From NCBI GenBank assembly GCA_027069135.1, contig JALXFE010000527.1:1-38225 (forward strand): a DNA stretch of 38,225 bases. The letters are read 5' to 3'. Position 1 is the first letter of the stretch, and each line of letters starts with the position of its first letter. Below, in pieces: positions 17,513-25,268 of the stretch. The DNA comes from Thermoanaerobaculia bacterium. GTDB taxonomy: Bacteria > Acidobacteriota > Thermoanaerobaculia > Multivoradales > JAHZIX01. Under the pieces are notes generated by a model. The model was given only the letters and a program-made list of their open reading frames with translations. It was not told the origin of the DNA and ran no database searches. A program made the position numbers and the translations under genes.

Positions 17513-19111
17513 CTACTGCACGTATCCCAGCGCCCGAAGGGCGTCGAGTTGCTCTCGGCTGCGTTCGTCGCCGCCGGAGGTGGGGAGGTGGGCGGTCCAG
17601 GCGCCGAGGCGTTGGGAGAGGTTCTGGAATTCCTTGGGAAAAAGATGTTTGACGTCCCGGGTCTCGTCGGGGTCGGTGGTGAGGTCATAGAGGGCCGAGC
17701 GATAGCCGCCCCTCCATCGGGGGTATTCGACGAGCTTGAAGCGGGGCGTGCGCAACGTTCGCTCCCGCAGCTGCTCCGCAACCCAGGTCTTTCGAGCGGT
17801 GAGGAGGGTCTCGTATTCATCCGGCAGCTCTTCGCGCAAATCGATTTGAAGGCGCGGATCCTTCGACGGGCGGTACAGCCGGGGCTCCTCTCCGGGCTTG
17901 CCGCATAAGGAGAGCTCCGGGGAGTTGAGGCAATGGAGATCGTGGGCACGTCCGGAGAAGGGCCAGCGGAAAGTATTGGGGAGCAGCGAGCTCCCACTTT
18001 CGGCATAGGCGTTCGGGGCTCCGGAGGTCCCGAACCCCGGGATTTTCCAGGGGCGCAGCCGGTGGGCGAAGCTGCGACCATCCATCTCCGGCCAGGTATC
18101 CCGGGGTATCCGGAGGAGATCGAGAAAGGTGGGGACCACGTCTTCCAGACGAGCCGGCAGAGAATCCTGGCGGCGGGGCACGCCGCTGCCCTTGAGGATC
18201 AGAGGCACCCGCAGGCTGGCATCGTGGACGCTCGGACCGTGCTCATAGAAGAGCCCTGCTTCCCCCAGGTTCTCACCGTGATCCGCGGTGAAGAGCTGCA
18301 ACGAAGGCCGTCCCCGAAGCTTCTCGATCCCCGCCAACAAGCGGCCGATTTCGCTGTCCGTGTAGGCGATTTCTGCGTCGTAGAGGTCGGAGCACTCCGC
18401 TAGCACAGAGCTCGCCAGACCGCCCCGGTCGATCTGGATCTCGCCGATCTTCCATCGATCCGTCGCCAGCTCGGCCATCATGGCTCGGCAACCGGAGGCC
18501 TCCGGCTGGTCCCGCCACTGAGCCGGAGGAAGGTAGGGGAAATGGGGATCGATGTAATGAACCCAAAGAAACACCGGACGATCCGCCGGAGCCTCTCGGA
18601 GCAACTCCAGAGTCTTGTCCGTCACCACTTCCGCGATGGGCGGTGTCAGATCCCGATAGTCGAGAAAGCGCTCGAATCCCCGATCCATGCCCTGGTGGGG
18701 ACTGGCGGCGCCGTTGGCGCTGGCAGCCAGCGTCCGGTAGCCCTGAGCCTTGAGAATCTCTGCGAAGGTCGCCACGTCCATGAGCGGCTGAGCGACCTCC
18801 CGGGAACCATGGTGCAGGGGCCACAACCCGGTGAGCAGAGACGCCAGACCGGGGGTGGTTCGGGGAAACGGTGTCGTCGCTTGAAAGAAGGTCGTCCCCT
18901 CCGCTGCCCAGCGGTCGACGGTGGGGGTGCGGGCCATAGTGTAGCCATAGGCTCCGAGGCGATCGGCTCGCAACGTGTCGACAGTGATGAAGAAAATATC
19001 CGGCTGTGGTGGGATTTTCGGTCGGTTCCAGAGGGAGAAGGCGACCGCCGACAAGCCCAAAGCACCGAGGAGGAGAATCATCCGGGCGGCGAAGGTCGTC
19101 CGGCGACTCAT
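17513..19111 (-). CDS. Sulfatase-like alkaline-phosphatase-superfamily hydrolase with Thr at the nucleophile position
   Basis: This 532-residue protein has an N-terminal membrane or signal segment, then the superfamily metal site FITVDTLRADRLGAYGY, the active-site region FPRTTPGLASLLTG, the metal-binding FTADHGENLGE and YEHGPSVHDASLRVPL. It ends in LRALGYVQ, a common tail of such proteins. Classical sulfatases need C/S-x-P-x-R for formylglycine; here the aligned position is Thr, so sulfatase activity by that mechanism is not expected. A phosphoesterase or transferase using Thr is more likely. It probably acts outside the cytoplasm. Confidence 0.85.
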   Translation of the reverse strand: MSRRTTFAARMILLLGALGLSAVAFSLWNRPKIPPQPDIFFITVDTLRADRLGAYGYTMARTPTVDRWAAEGTTFFQATTPFPRTTPGLASLLTGLWPLHHGSREVAQPLMDVATFAEILKAQGYRTLAASANGAASPHQGMDRGFERFLDYRDLTPPIAEVVTDKTLELLREAPADRPVFLWVHYIDPHFPYLPPAQWRDQPEASGCRAMMAELATDRWKIGEIQIDRGGLASSVLAECSDLYDAEIAYTDSEIGRLLAGIEKLRGRPSLQLFTADHGENLGEAGLFYEHGPSVHDASLRVPLILKGSGVPRRQDSLPARLEDVVPTFLDLLRIPRDTWPEMDGRSFAHRLRPWKIPGFGTSGAPNAYAESGSSLLPNTFRWPFSGRAHDLHCLNSPELSLCGKPGEEPRLYRPSKDPRLQIDLREELPDEYETLLTARKTWVAEQLRERTLRTPRFKLVEYPRWRGGYRSALYDLTTDPDETRDVKHLFPKEFQNLSQRLGAWTAHLPTSGGDERSREQLDALRALGYVQ

Positions 19112-19221
19112 GGGGAATGGAGCCCGGCGGTCGCCCCAGGAGCCGCCCCTTCGTAGACCACTTGTCGCTTCGAGGATCTCTTCACCTTATGACCTCTCCT
19201 CGCTGAGACTTCGAACCCGGC

Positions 19222-20595
19222 CTACCAGTAGTACCGCAGATAGAGGTATCCCGTCGAGATCAGCAGGGTCATCAGCATCACCGGCATACCATAGGCCATG
19301 AACTTGAGGAAGGAGATCTTGCGCCCGGATCGTTCGGCGATTCCTAGGACCACGACGTTGGCCGATGCGCCGATGGGCGTTCCATTGCCCCCGAGGCAGG
19401 AGCCCAGGGCTAAGGCCCACCACACAGGCATGAGAACCGGTTGGTGCATGGCCTCGGCAGTGAGGTGCTCCGGGCCGCCGTTGAGCACCGTTCCTGCCAT
19501 CTCTGTGACCAGCGGGGCCATGGTTGCCACATAGGGAATGTTGTCGAGGAAGGCAGAGACGATGCCGGAAAACCACAGGAGCACCATGGAGGTGGTGAAC
19601 ATGGAGGACTCCGTCGGTCCCGTGAGGTCGATGACCAGTCGGGACAGATCAGAAATGGCCCCGACTTTCACCACGCTCCCGACCAGGATGAACAAGCCCC
19701 CAAAGAAGAAGATTGTCGCCCACTCGACCTCCGCGAGGATCTTGCCCGGGTCTAGCTTCGATAGAAGCAGTAACACCGAGGCACCCAACAAGGCGATGGT
19801 GGCCGGTTCGATGTGGGTCCAACCATGGGTGGCGAAGCCCAGGACCACGAAGATCAGAACCCCGACGGATTTGCGAACGAGGACCGGATCCCGGATCAGC
19901 TTCGACTCATCCATGGACAGAATATGCTGCCGTCGCGCCTGATCCACGACGAGTCTCTTGCGGAAGAGCAGCCAAGTCACAGCCACCAGGGATCCCAGCA
20001 TCACGACCACCGCTGGACCTAGGTTGACCACGAAATCCATGAAACCGAGTCCCGAGCGGGAAGCGATGATGAGGTTCGGCGGATCGCCGATCAGGGTCGC
20101 CGTGCCGCCGATATTGGACGCCAACGCTTCCACGATGAGAAAGGGAATCGGGTCGATCTCGAGCTCGTCGGCGATGAGGAGCGTGACCGGCGCGAAGAGC
20201 AGTACCGTGGTGACGTTGTCGAGGAGGGCGGAGAAGAAGGCGGTAAAGAGCAGAAAAAGGACCATGATGGGGAAGGGGCGCCCGTTGGCGACCTTGGCAA
20301 GCTTGACCGCCGACCATTCGAAAACCCCACTCCGGCCGAGAATGCTGATGATCACCATCATGCCGATGAGCAGGAAGATGACACTGTGGTCGATGCCGAG
20401 CCTTATGGAATGGAAGGCTTCTTCCTGGGAGATGATGCCCAGGCCCAAGACCAGGGCCCCTCCGAAGACGGCCACTTTGGTCTTGTGGATCTTCTCTGAA
20501 GCGATGACGACGAAGCTGGCCGCGAAAATCGCGCAAGCCAACCAATACTGTAGGGCGCCGCTGGATGTGGCCGCCGCATGGACGTCGGGGGTCAT
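19222..20595 (-). CDS. ArsB/NhaD-superfamily (SLC13-like) anion or Na+/H+ transporter
   Basis: This 457-residue protein has eleven or more membrane helices. Two inverted repeats carry the ion-transporter hairpins: AFFSALLDNVTTVLLFAPVTLL with GGTATLIGDPPNLIIA, and SAFLDNIPYVATMAPLV with GGNGTPIGASANVV. This is the arrangement of the ArsB/NhaD and P-protein group. ATG 20595 has a GGAG nine bases upstream. The CBS-domain gene lies immediately upstream with 33 bp between them, suggesting one operon and perhaps ligand control of transport. Substrate (Na+/H+, arsenite or dicarboxylate) cannot be read from the sequence. Confidence 0.88.
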   Translation of the reverse strand: MTPDVHAAATSSGALQYWLACAIFAASFVVIASEKIHKTKVAVFGGALVLGLGIISQEEAFHSIRLGIDHSVIFLLIGMMVIISILGRSGVFEWSAVKLAKVANGRPFPIMVLFLLFTAFFSALLDNVTTVLLFAPVTLLIADELEIDPIPFLIVEALASNIGGTATLIGDPPNLIIASRSGLGFMDFVVNLGPAVVVMLGSLVAVTWLLFRKRLVVDQARRQHILSMDESKLIRDPVLVRKSVGVLIFVVLGFATHGWTHIEPATIALLGASVLLLLSKLDPGKILAEVEWATIFFFGGLFILVGSVVKVGAISDLSRLVIDLTGPTESSMFTTSMVLLWFSGIVSAFLDNIPYVATMAPLVTEMAGTVLNGGPEHLTAEAMHQPVLMPVWWALALGSCLGGNGTPIGASANVVVLGIAERSGRKISFLKFMAYGMPVMLMTLLISTGYLYLRYYW

Positions 20596-20628
20596 GGGAA
20601 AAACTCCGATGGAGAGAGCTGCGAGGGG

Positions 20629-21072
20629 CTAGAGAAGTGCGGGGCCGAGCCTCTCCAGGATGCTTCGCCGGGTGATCATGCCTAGGAATTTTCCGTCCCG
20701 GACGACCGGCAAAGTCTTGCGGCGGCGTTTGACGATGATCGCTACCGCCTTGGTGATGAAGTCGTCCGGCGCCACCGTGTCCAGGCGTCGGGTCATGAAG
20801 TCAGCGACACAAGTATCCTTGAGCCGCTCCAATCGCTCCTCCGCGTAGCCCTCGTGCAGCATGTCCATGAGCCTGCGATCAAGGTCTACGTGGAGCGGGA
20901 CGATTTTTCGCAGGATGTCGTGGATCCCCACCACGCCGACCAACCGGCCCTCCGGGTCGAGGACCGCCGCTGTGGCCTGCCGGGACGCCAGCTGCCGGGG
21001 TAGGAGACTCCTGAAGGTCTCCTCCGGAGTCGTCGTCATCGGGGTCTCCAACATGGCGTCGCATACTTTCAT
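20629..21072 (-). CDS. CBS-domain pair protein
   Basis: This 147-residue protein consists almost entirely of two CBS motifs. The first is CDAMLETPMTTTPEETF through VLDPEGRLVGVVGIHDILRKI; the second is VADFMTRRLDTVAPDDFITKA through LPVVRDGKFLGMITRRSILERL. CBS pairs bind adenosyl ligands or Mg-ATP and often regulate transporters. The gene precedes the ArsB/NhaD-type transporter in the same operon, so regulation of it is a reasonable inference. The ribosome-binding site is weak. Confidence 0.9.
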   Translation of the reverse strand: MKVCDAMLETPMTTTPEETFRSLLPRQLASRQATAAVLDPEGRLVGVVGIHDILRKIVPLHVDLDRRLMDMLHEGYAEERLERLKDTCVADFMTRRLDTVAPDDFITKAVAIIVKRRRKTLPVVRDGKFLGMITRRSILERLGPALL

Positions 21073-21468
21073 AGGGTCTCTCGAACCTTGGCCGCCGCAT
21101 CGCGGCGTCCGCGCCGTAGCTTAGTCCATTCCGGGTTGGATGGGGTAGTGGTCTTCTGCAGTTTGCAGGATCGGTTCAATCTTTATGAGAAGAGGCCCCA
21201 GCCCGGCCCTCGGCGGGAGGGTTCCGCTGAGGCCGGGCTGCGCCGTGATGGTGAGGATTTTGGAGAGGTGCTGCGCCCAGGTGTTACTGGGAGTCGAGGG
21301 TGAAGAAATGGAAGCCGAGGGACGCCCCGAAATCGGGTCGTGTCCTAACTCGCTGTTGGTGAATCCTGGAGCCTGGAAGGCTGCTAGCTTGGCGTTATCG
21401 ACAACTAAACGGCCCGGCAGAGTGCGCAAACACTCCACCGGACCTAGCCAGCCAAAGGAGCGAACCCC
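21073..21468. other. Intergenic region with a long hairpin
   Basis: CAGCCCGGCC (21199-21208) pairs perfectly with GGCCGGGCTG (21231-21240). The stem extends inward with one bulge and one mismatch to about 17 bp around a short loop. There is no T-run on either strand. It separates the divergent CBS gene and the plus-strand unknown gene at 21469. No gene is recognised in it. Confidence 0.55.
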
Positions 21469-21840
21469 ATGGCCGACTTACCCGATCCTATCCCGCCCAC
21501 ATGGAACCCTCTTCAACCCTTCCGGCAAACTTTCCTCGCCAGCCTCGAGACTCCAGAGGATCAGGAAGCCTTCCGGCGCGTTGGGGACATCGTCCACTCC
21601 GCGATTGTGGAAGCTGGAGGAAGTCTCCCCGCCCTGGAGCCCTCAGTCGTCCACGTGGATCTAACCGCAGCCCTGACGGATCTCCTCTACCTGGAGAGCT
21701 TCCTACGGTTGGTGGTCTTGGCCTCCGCGGAGACGTTCACCCTGGAGCCGAAGGCCCTCAGTCTCGCTCTTCGGGCCGAAGCCTGGTCTTCTACTCTCGC
21801 TTCTGTGGCCTCTGAGATCCAAGGTGCTCTCGCTTCGTGA
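21469..21840 (+). CDS. Small hypothetical protein, 123 aa
   Basis: I do not recognise this protein. It follows a strong AAAGGAG ribosome-binding site, has ordinary codon composition and reads as a compact helical, mildly acidic domain (VVHVDLTAALTDLLYLESFLRLVVLASAETF). It has no membrane segment or signal peptide. Its stop overlaps a possible GTG start of a 64-codon frame. It stands at the left end of the accessory region. Confidence 0.6.
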   Translation: MADLPDPIPPTWNPLQPFRQTFLASLETPEDQEAFRRVGDIVHSAIVEAGGSLPALEPSVVHVDLTAALTDLLYLESFLRLVVLASAETFTLEPKALSLALRAEAWSSTLASVASEIQGALAS

Positions 21841-22031
21841 GACGCGTGAAGGTCATCAGCTTCCACGCCAGAGCAACTAGCCTTGAGCGCATTCGGTGGC
21901 ATTACTGGTCCCGCCAGGCCGAATTCTCGTCCGTGGGCCGCTGGCCCGCGATGCTGGCGAATCGTGAAGTGAAGCGGCAAGAGATCGAGCACGGAGCCCG
22001 AGAGACCCCACCAGACCCTTCCTTCCTGTAG
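21837..22031 (+). CDS. Possible small coupled ORF, 64 aa
   Basis: A GTG at 21837 overlaps the stop of the preceding gene (GTGA). The product is basic and Trp-containing (ISFHARATSLERIRWHYWSRQ), with no known motif. The coupling geometry is the main support; there is no independent evidence that it is translated. Confidence 0.3.
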   Translation: MRRVKVISFHARATSLERIRWHYWSRQAEFSSVGRWPAMLANREVKRQEIEHGARETPPDPSFL

Positions 22032-22047
22032 AATCTTCCAAGTTAAA

Positions 22048-22103
22048 GGCGCAGCAACGGCTAGCTACCGGGCCGGGTTCCCCACACCCCGGCCGGCTGC
22101 GCC
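22048..22103 (+). other. Nested double-stem RNA structure
   Basis: The outer stem GGCGCAGC (22048-22055) / GCTGCGCC (22096-22103) and the inner stem GGCCGGG (22071-22077) / CCCGGCC (22088-22094) are both perfect. They are separated by a 15-base left-hand internal loop and a single base on the right. No T-run follows. It lies between the small genes and the basic protein gene and may be a terminator, a leader element or a small RNA. Confidence 0.45.
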
Positions 22104-22141
22104 GCCTTTCCTTCCTTCTCGTGGGGCATTGTGGGGGTGCG

Positions 22142-22723
22142 TTGGCGAAGCGAAGGCGTGGGCGTCCCGAGCGCGAAGAAGGCGACATCGTTTTTCACGG
22201 TTGCCAAGCGAAGTTAGAGCAACCCGAGCTAGAAGGCTTCCAGTTGGCGAGAGAGGCCTTCTTGCGGGCTGGTTTGCACCGCCCTCCTCGGCGAGACCTA
22301 GACCGTATTTCCAAAAAGATAGAGCGGAAGATAGAGCGTGGCGAAGTTCTCAATGAAGAGCCGCTACCGCCGCGTATGCGGAAACTCTCCGAAGAGCGCG
22401 ATAAACGTGCTCGAAGGGAGCGAGAGGAGTTGCCGGTGAAGATTCAGGCGGCAAGAGAGGAGGTGCTACGCCAAGGTATAGATCCTGACTCTGATCTGGC
22501 CAACCATAGGTTCTTCCTCAGAAGGAATCTTGAACACCTAAGCCCACTCCTTAGCGGCCCATATGATCAGGCAATAGCCATCCTGCACGCTGAAGGCTAC
22601 GAGACCACGGCCCAACGCCACCGGGCATGGATCCAGAAGAAGAAGGAGAAGAAGGATCTCCTGACCAAGCTAGGAGCTGTGAACAGCCTCTTGGACCTTC
22701 TTGCTGGACGGCTGGAGGAGTAG
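22142..22723 (+). CDS. Hypothetical highly charged helical protein, possibly DNA-binding
   Basis: I do not recognise this protein of about 193 residues. It is strongly charged with a basic N-terminus (AKRRRGRPEREEGD), long Arg/Glu/Lys-rich helices (DRISKKIERKIERGE, RKLSEERDKRARRER) and a Lys-rich QKKKEKKDLLTK segment near the end. It has no membrane segment. The start is uncertain: TTG 22142 or GTG 22121. A helically phased 9-bp repeat array begins 16 bp after its stop, so a role in binding that DNA is tempting but unproven. Confidence 0.5.
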   Translation: MAKRRRGRPEREEGDIVFHGCQAKLEQPELEGFQLAREAFLRAGLHRPPRRDLDRISKKIERKIERGEVLNEEPLPPRMRKLSEERDKRARREREELPVKIQAAREEVLRQGIDPDSDLANHRFFLRRNLEHLSPLLSGPYDQAIAILHAEGYETTAQRHRAWIQKKKEKKDLLTKLGAVNSLLDLLAGRLEE

Positions 22724-22738
22724 AAGATTTTTCGTTGC

Positions 22739-22862
22739 GTCGAATAATTCTGCCAGGGAGTCGAAGAAATGTGAGACCCCATCGAATAAATTGTATTTTA
22801 GTCGAATGATTAGTACAGAACCCACAACCATCGTCGAATAAACCCACCGTATTGTCGATAAC
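22739..22862. repeat. Iteron-like array: six GTCGAATAA-type 9-mers in helical phase
   Basis: Copies start at 22739 (GTCGAATAA), 22760 (GTCGAAGAA), 22781 (ATCGAATAA), 22801 (GTCGAATGA), 22833 (GTCGAATAA) and 22854 (GTCGATAAC). The spacings are 21, 21, 20, 32 and 21 bp, that is, two or three helical turns. The segment is clearly AT-richer than its surroundings and is followed by a T-rich stretch. It resembles iterons of a replication origin or a multi-site operator. Spacers are unrelated, so it is not a CRISPR array. Confidence 0.65.
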
Positions 22863-22921
22863 TTCTTTGTTTTCTTACTTTTAGGCTCTTGACCGCCTAG
22901 CCTCTAACGCTCCATACTGAA

Positions 22922-23080
22922 ATCGCCGCTCGGATCGTATTTCCGGCGGCGATGTTCAACCCGAAGCTATGCGACGGGCATCCTTAAAGTAGGGATACCC
23001 CAGCATAGCGCCAAATTTAAGCCCTGCATAGGGCCGAAAGGCGAAGCTATGTTTCATGGAGGTGCACGGGGACGCGTGCA
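22922..23080 (+). ncRNA. Candidate structured RNA with mutually exclusive stems
   Basis: Four consecutive stem-loops occur in about 160 nt: ATCGCCG/CGGCGAT (22922-22953); GGGCATCC/GGATACCC with one mismatch (22976-23000); CATAGC/GCTATG (23004-23051) enclosing CGCC/GGCG and GCCCT-gcat-AGGGC; and TGCACG/CGTGCA (23063-23080). CGAAGCTATG occurs twice (22962-22971 and 23042-23051), and either copy can pair with the single CATAGC (23004-23009), so two folds compete. No known class is recognised and the transcribed strand is not certain. Confidence 0.4.
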
Positions 23081-23158
23081 GCGCTGGCGCCTTTGGTTGC
23101 CATCGCTCCCGCGTTCCAAGATACCGGGCCGCCGGCTAGCTGTGGTCCGATCCCTTCG

Positions 23159-23335
23159 CTAGCTGGTGCTCTTCAGCTCTTCCCTCGCACAACGTAGCAA
23201 GCGCTCCCGGATCCAGTCGGAGCGACTGATACCGGAATGGTCTGCCGCCTCTTGGACGAGCTCGGCATGCTCCGGGAGGAGTCGCAGGAGGATCGAGGCA
23301 GTGTGTTTTCTCTGTGGAGTCTTTTTCTTGATCAT
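23159..23335 (-). CDS. 58-residue ribbon-helix-helix DNA-binding protein
   Basis: The minus strand from ATG 23335 reads a 58-residue protein: a basic tail (MIKKKTPQRKH), a ribbon strand TASILLRLLPE, helix HAELVQEAADHSG and helix ISRSDWIRERLLRCAREEL. This is the pattern of CopG/Arc-type repressors and plasmid regulators. No toxin gene follows it within its transcription unit. Three to four TATCCAA repeats lie directly upstream of the start and are the likely operator. The IS1-like pseudogene starts about 90 bp away on the other strand. Confidence 0.75.
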   Translation of the reverse strand: MIKKKTPQRKHTASILLRLLPEHAELVQEAADHSGISRSDWIRERLLRCAREELKSTS

Positions 23336-23336
23336 C

Positions 23337-23391
23337 TATCCAATGTATATCCAAAGAATATCCAAATCAAGTTTGACTTATAGATATCCAA
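23337..23391 (-). promoter_or_regulatory. TATCCAA repeat operator/promoter of the ribbon-helix-helix gene
   Basis: TATCCAA (TTGGATA on the coding strand) occurs at 23337, 23348 and 23359, exactly 11 bp apart, and again at 23385. Direct repeats on one face of the helix are typical of ribbon-helix-helix operators. A possible -10, TATACA (23349-23344), overlaps the second repeat, so transcription would start within a few bases of the ATG at 23335 with almost no leader. Confidence 0.55.
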
Positions 23392-23427
23392 TGGAAATCA
23401 TCGGGGCAGATCAAAGGGGACCACGAA

Positions 23428-24396
23428 ATGAGCACAGACACCACCATCCACCCGCTTTGCCCAGGCTGCAAGACCTCCGCGATCCGTTGGGGTAAGGACT
23501 CCAAGGGCTTCCAGCGCTACCGCTGCCGGAGCTGCGGCACGACCTTCGCCAACCGGCCCGCGAATCCGCTGGGAAATCACCGGCTGCCGATGAATAAGGC
23601 GCTTCTGGTGCTCAATCTTCTGGTCGAGGGGATGTCGATTCGCGGAGCCGAGCGCGTTTCCTCGGTGCATCGCGACACGATCTGCATGTTGCTCCGGACC
23701 GTCGGCGACAAGTGCGAGCGGACCATGGCGGAGTTGGTCAAGGATGTCGAAGTCCAGGACGTAGAGATGGACGAAATTTGGTCCTAAGTCGGCATGAAGG
23801 CTCGGACAAAGAAAGAGCGGGAAATTCAGGGCCCCACTCTTGGCGACGCCTGGACGTTTTTGGCCGTTGAGCGCAAATCGAAACGGATTTTGAGCTTCCA
23901 CACCGGCCCGCGCTCGATATAGTCCGCCGATGTCTTCCTTGAGAGGGTCGACTCCGCCACGGCCGGAGAGTTCCAGCTAACTACCGATGGCCTCGAGATC
24001 TACCCTGCCACGGTGGACTACCACCTTGGAGCCCGCGCCAATTACGCGATGCTCGTCAAGCAGTATGGCGAAGCCACAAAGGAAAATCTCCGGAAGTACT
24101 CTCCGGAGAAAATAATAGGAATCGAAAAGCGAGTGATTTCGGGCACGCCGGATAAGGACCGGATTTGCACCAGCATCGTGGGGCGGACGAACCTTTCGAT
24201 TCGGACGCACGTGCGGCGGTTCAACCGGCTGACGTGCTGTTTCTCCAAGAAGCTCTCGAACCACAAAGCGGCATTCGCGCTCTTCGCGATGCATTTCAAT
24301 TTTTGCAGATTCCATCGCTCGCTTCGGATGACTCCGGCGATGAAGGCGGGTGTTACTTCGAAGCCTTGGAGCCTACAAGGCCTGGTGACGGCCTAG
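23428..24396 (+). pseudogene. IS1-family-like transposase interrupted by two in-frame stops
   Basis: One continuous frame of about 322 codons encodes an N-terminal zinc ribbon (CPGCKTSAIRWGKDSKGFQRYRCRSCGTTF), a helix-turn-helix region (GMSIRGAERVSSVHRDTI) and a DDE-type catalytic part starting at MDEIWS. It continues past the stops with VGMKARTKKER, TTDGLEIYP and RTHVRRFNRLTCCFSKK. TAA at 23785-23787 replaces the Tyr expected after DEIWS, and TAG at 23920-23922 breaks it again. No shift of frame is needed, so this is a nonsense-inactivated copy. Terminal inverted repeats were not found. Confidence 0.82.
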
Positions 24397-24398
24397 GG

Positions 24399-25268
24399 TT
24401 ATGGATTCTCAAAGGCGGGCGCGAGTGCCGTGGCAATCTGGCAGACATGCTCTAGAATCTCTTGCGCTTGCGAAGACCCATAACGAGCCGTCGCATGCAT
24501 TGCCCGGTTCCTCCAAGCCACGCGAATAAACCCAAAGTTCATCGCGGCTGCAGACATCTCCGCCATGTGCTCGCGTTCTGGTGAGTTCTTGAGTATGCCC
24601 TGCAAGTCTTTAACTCGCTTCACAATCCGATTGAGTGCATTGGCCCAATTCTCATCGTCTTCTTCAAGACCGAGCCGGCTACCCATCGCCCGAATAAGAA
24701 TATCTGCAGCTCGCATACCAACTACAACGGCTGCCGTGCTTTGGTCTATTGCCAGACAAGACCAAGCACTGCGTAATTCTAATTCTGCCTCAGGGAATGA
24801 CTTCTTTGCGGCCTCGGAAATCCGACTTTCATCGTAGAAATCCTTGAACCGATCTTGAACCTTCAGAAAAAGCTTGCCTTGAAGTTCTGAGGCCAGCGAC
24901 CTACGGACCTCTCTAAGCCGATCTAGGGCAACCTCCAGGCCGATAGCTTCTGAGCTTGCTTCTTCGGCAAAACGAGTTACTCGCTGAAGAAGGTCTTCCA
25001 TCTCCATAGTCCTGAAGCACGAGATCAGATCTCGCAGCGGTTGGCCAAGATTCCGGACTCGCGACGAATCAGGCAGGTCGGTCCTAGCGCGAGCTCGTAC
25101 TTCTGCCGCATGTAAACCAGATGCGGCCGCAAGGAGACTCTCCGCGTAAAATCTCCGCATATCTAGCAGACTCACCAGGCCACAGTGGTCTGCTGGCGGC
25201 AGAGATTTCTCTGCGCAGGCCCCCCACAGCCTCAACATGCCCTGGCCCCACGCCAGCGCACGGGCCAT
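24399..25268 (-). CDS. Hypothetical protein with HEPN-like C-terminal domain
   Basis: This 289-residue protein has no signal peptide or membrane helix. Its C-terminal half follows a widespread HEPN-type pattern: STAAVVVGMRAADILIRAMG, then NWANALNRIVKRV, then FIRVAWRNRAMHATARYGSSQAQEIL, where RNRAMH fits the R-x4-H ribonuclease motif. HEPN proteins often act in toxin-antitoxin or phage-defence systems; that role here is inference. Base composition is lower in GC than the flanking genes, suggesting transfer. ATG 25268 has a poor ribosome-binding site. ATG 25314 in another frame has a better one and would join the same protein through a one-base shift near 25270, so a 5' frameshift is possible. 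Confidence 0.65.
   Translation of the reverse strand: MARALAWGQGMLRLWGACAEKSLPPADHCGLVSLLDMRRFYAESLLAAASGLHAAEVRARARTDLPDSSRVRNLGQPLRDLISCFRTMEMEDLLQRVTRFAEEASSEAIGLEVALDRLREVRRSLASELQGKLFLKVQDRFKDFYDESRISEAAKKSFPEAELELRSAWSCLAIDQSTAAVVVGMRAADILIRAMGSRLGLEEDDENWANALNRIVKRVKDLQGILKNSPEREHMAEMSAAAMNFGFIRVAWRNRAMHATARYGSSQAQEILEHVCQIATALAPAFENP

Noticed and set aside
19196-19222. tRNA-like TTCGAAC sequence
   Set aside because: The flanking five bases do not pair as a T-stem and no acceptor or anticodon arm can be built around it.
22739-22862. CRISPR array
   Set aside because: Repeats are only 9 bp, spacers are 11-23 bp, and no cas genes are in view; a phased binding array fits better.
23136-23354. 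72-codon minus-strand frame overlapping the ribbon-helix-helix gene
   Set aside because: It is an alternative frame without motifs; the frame from ATG 23335 gives a clear ribbon-helix-helix protein.
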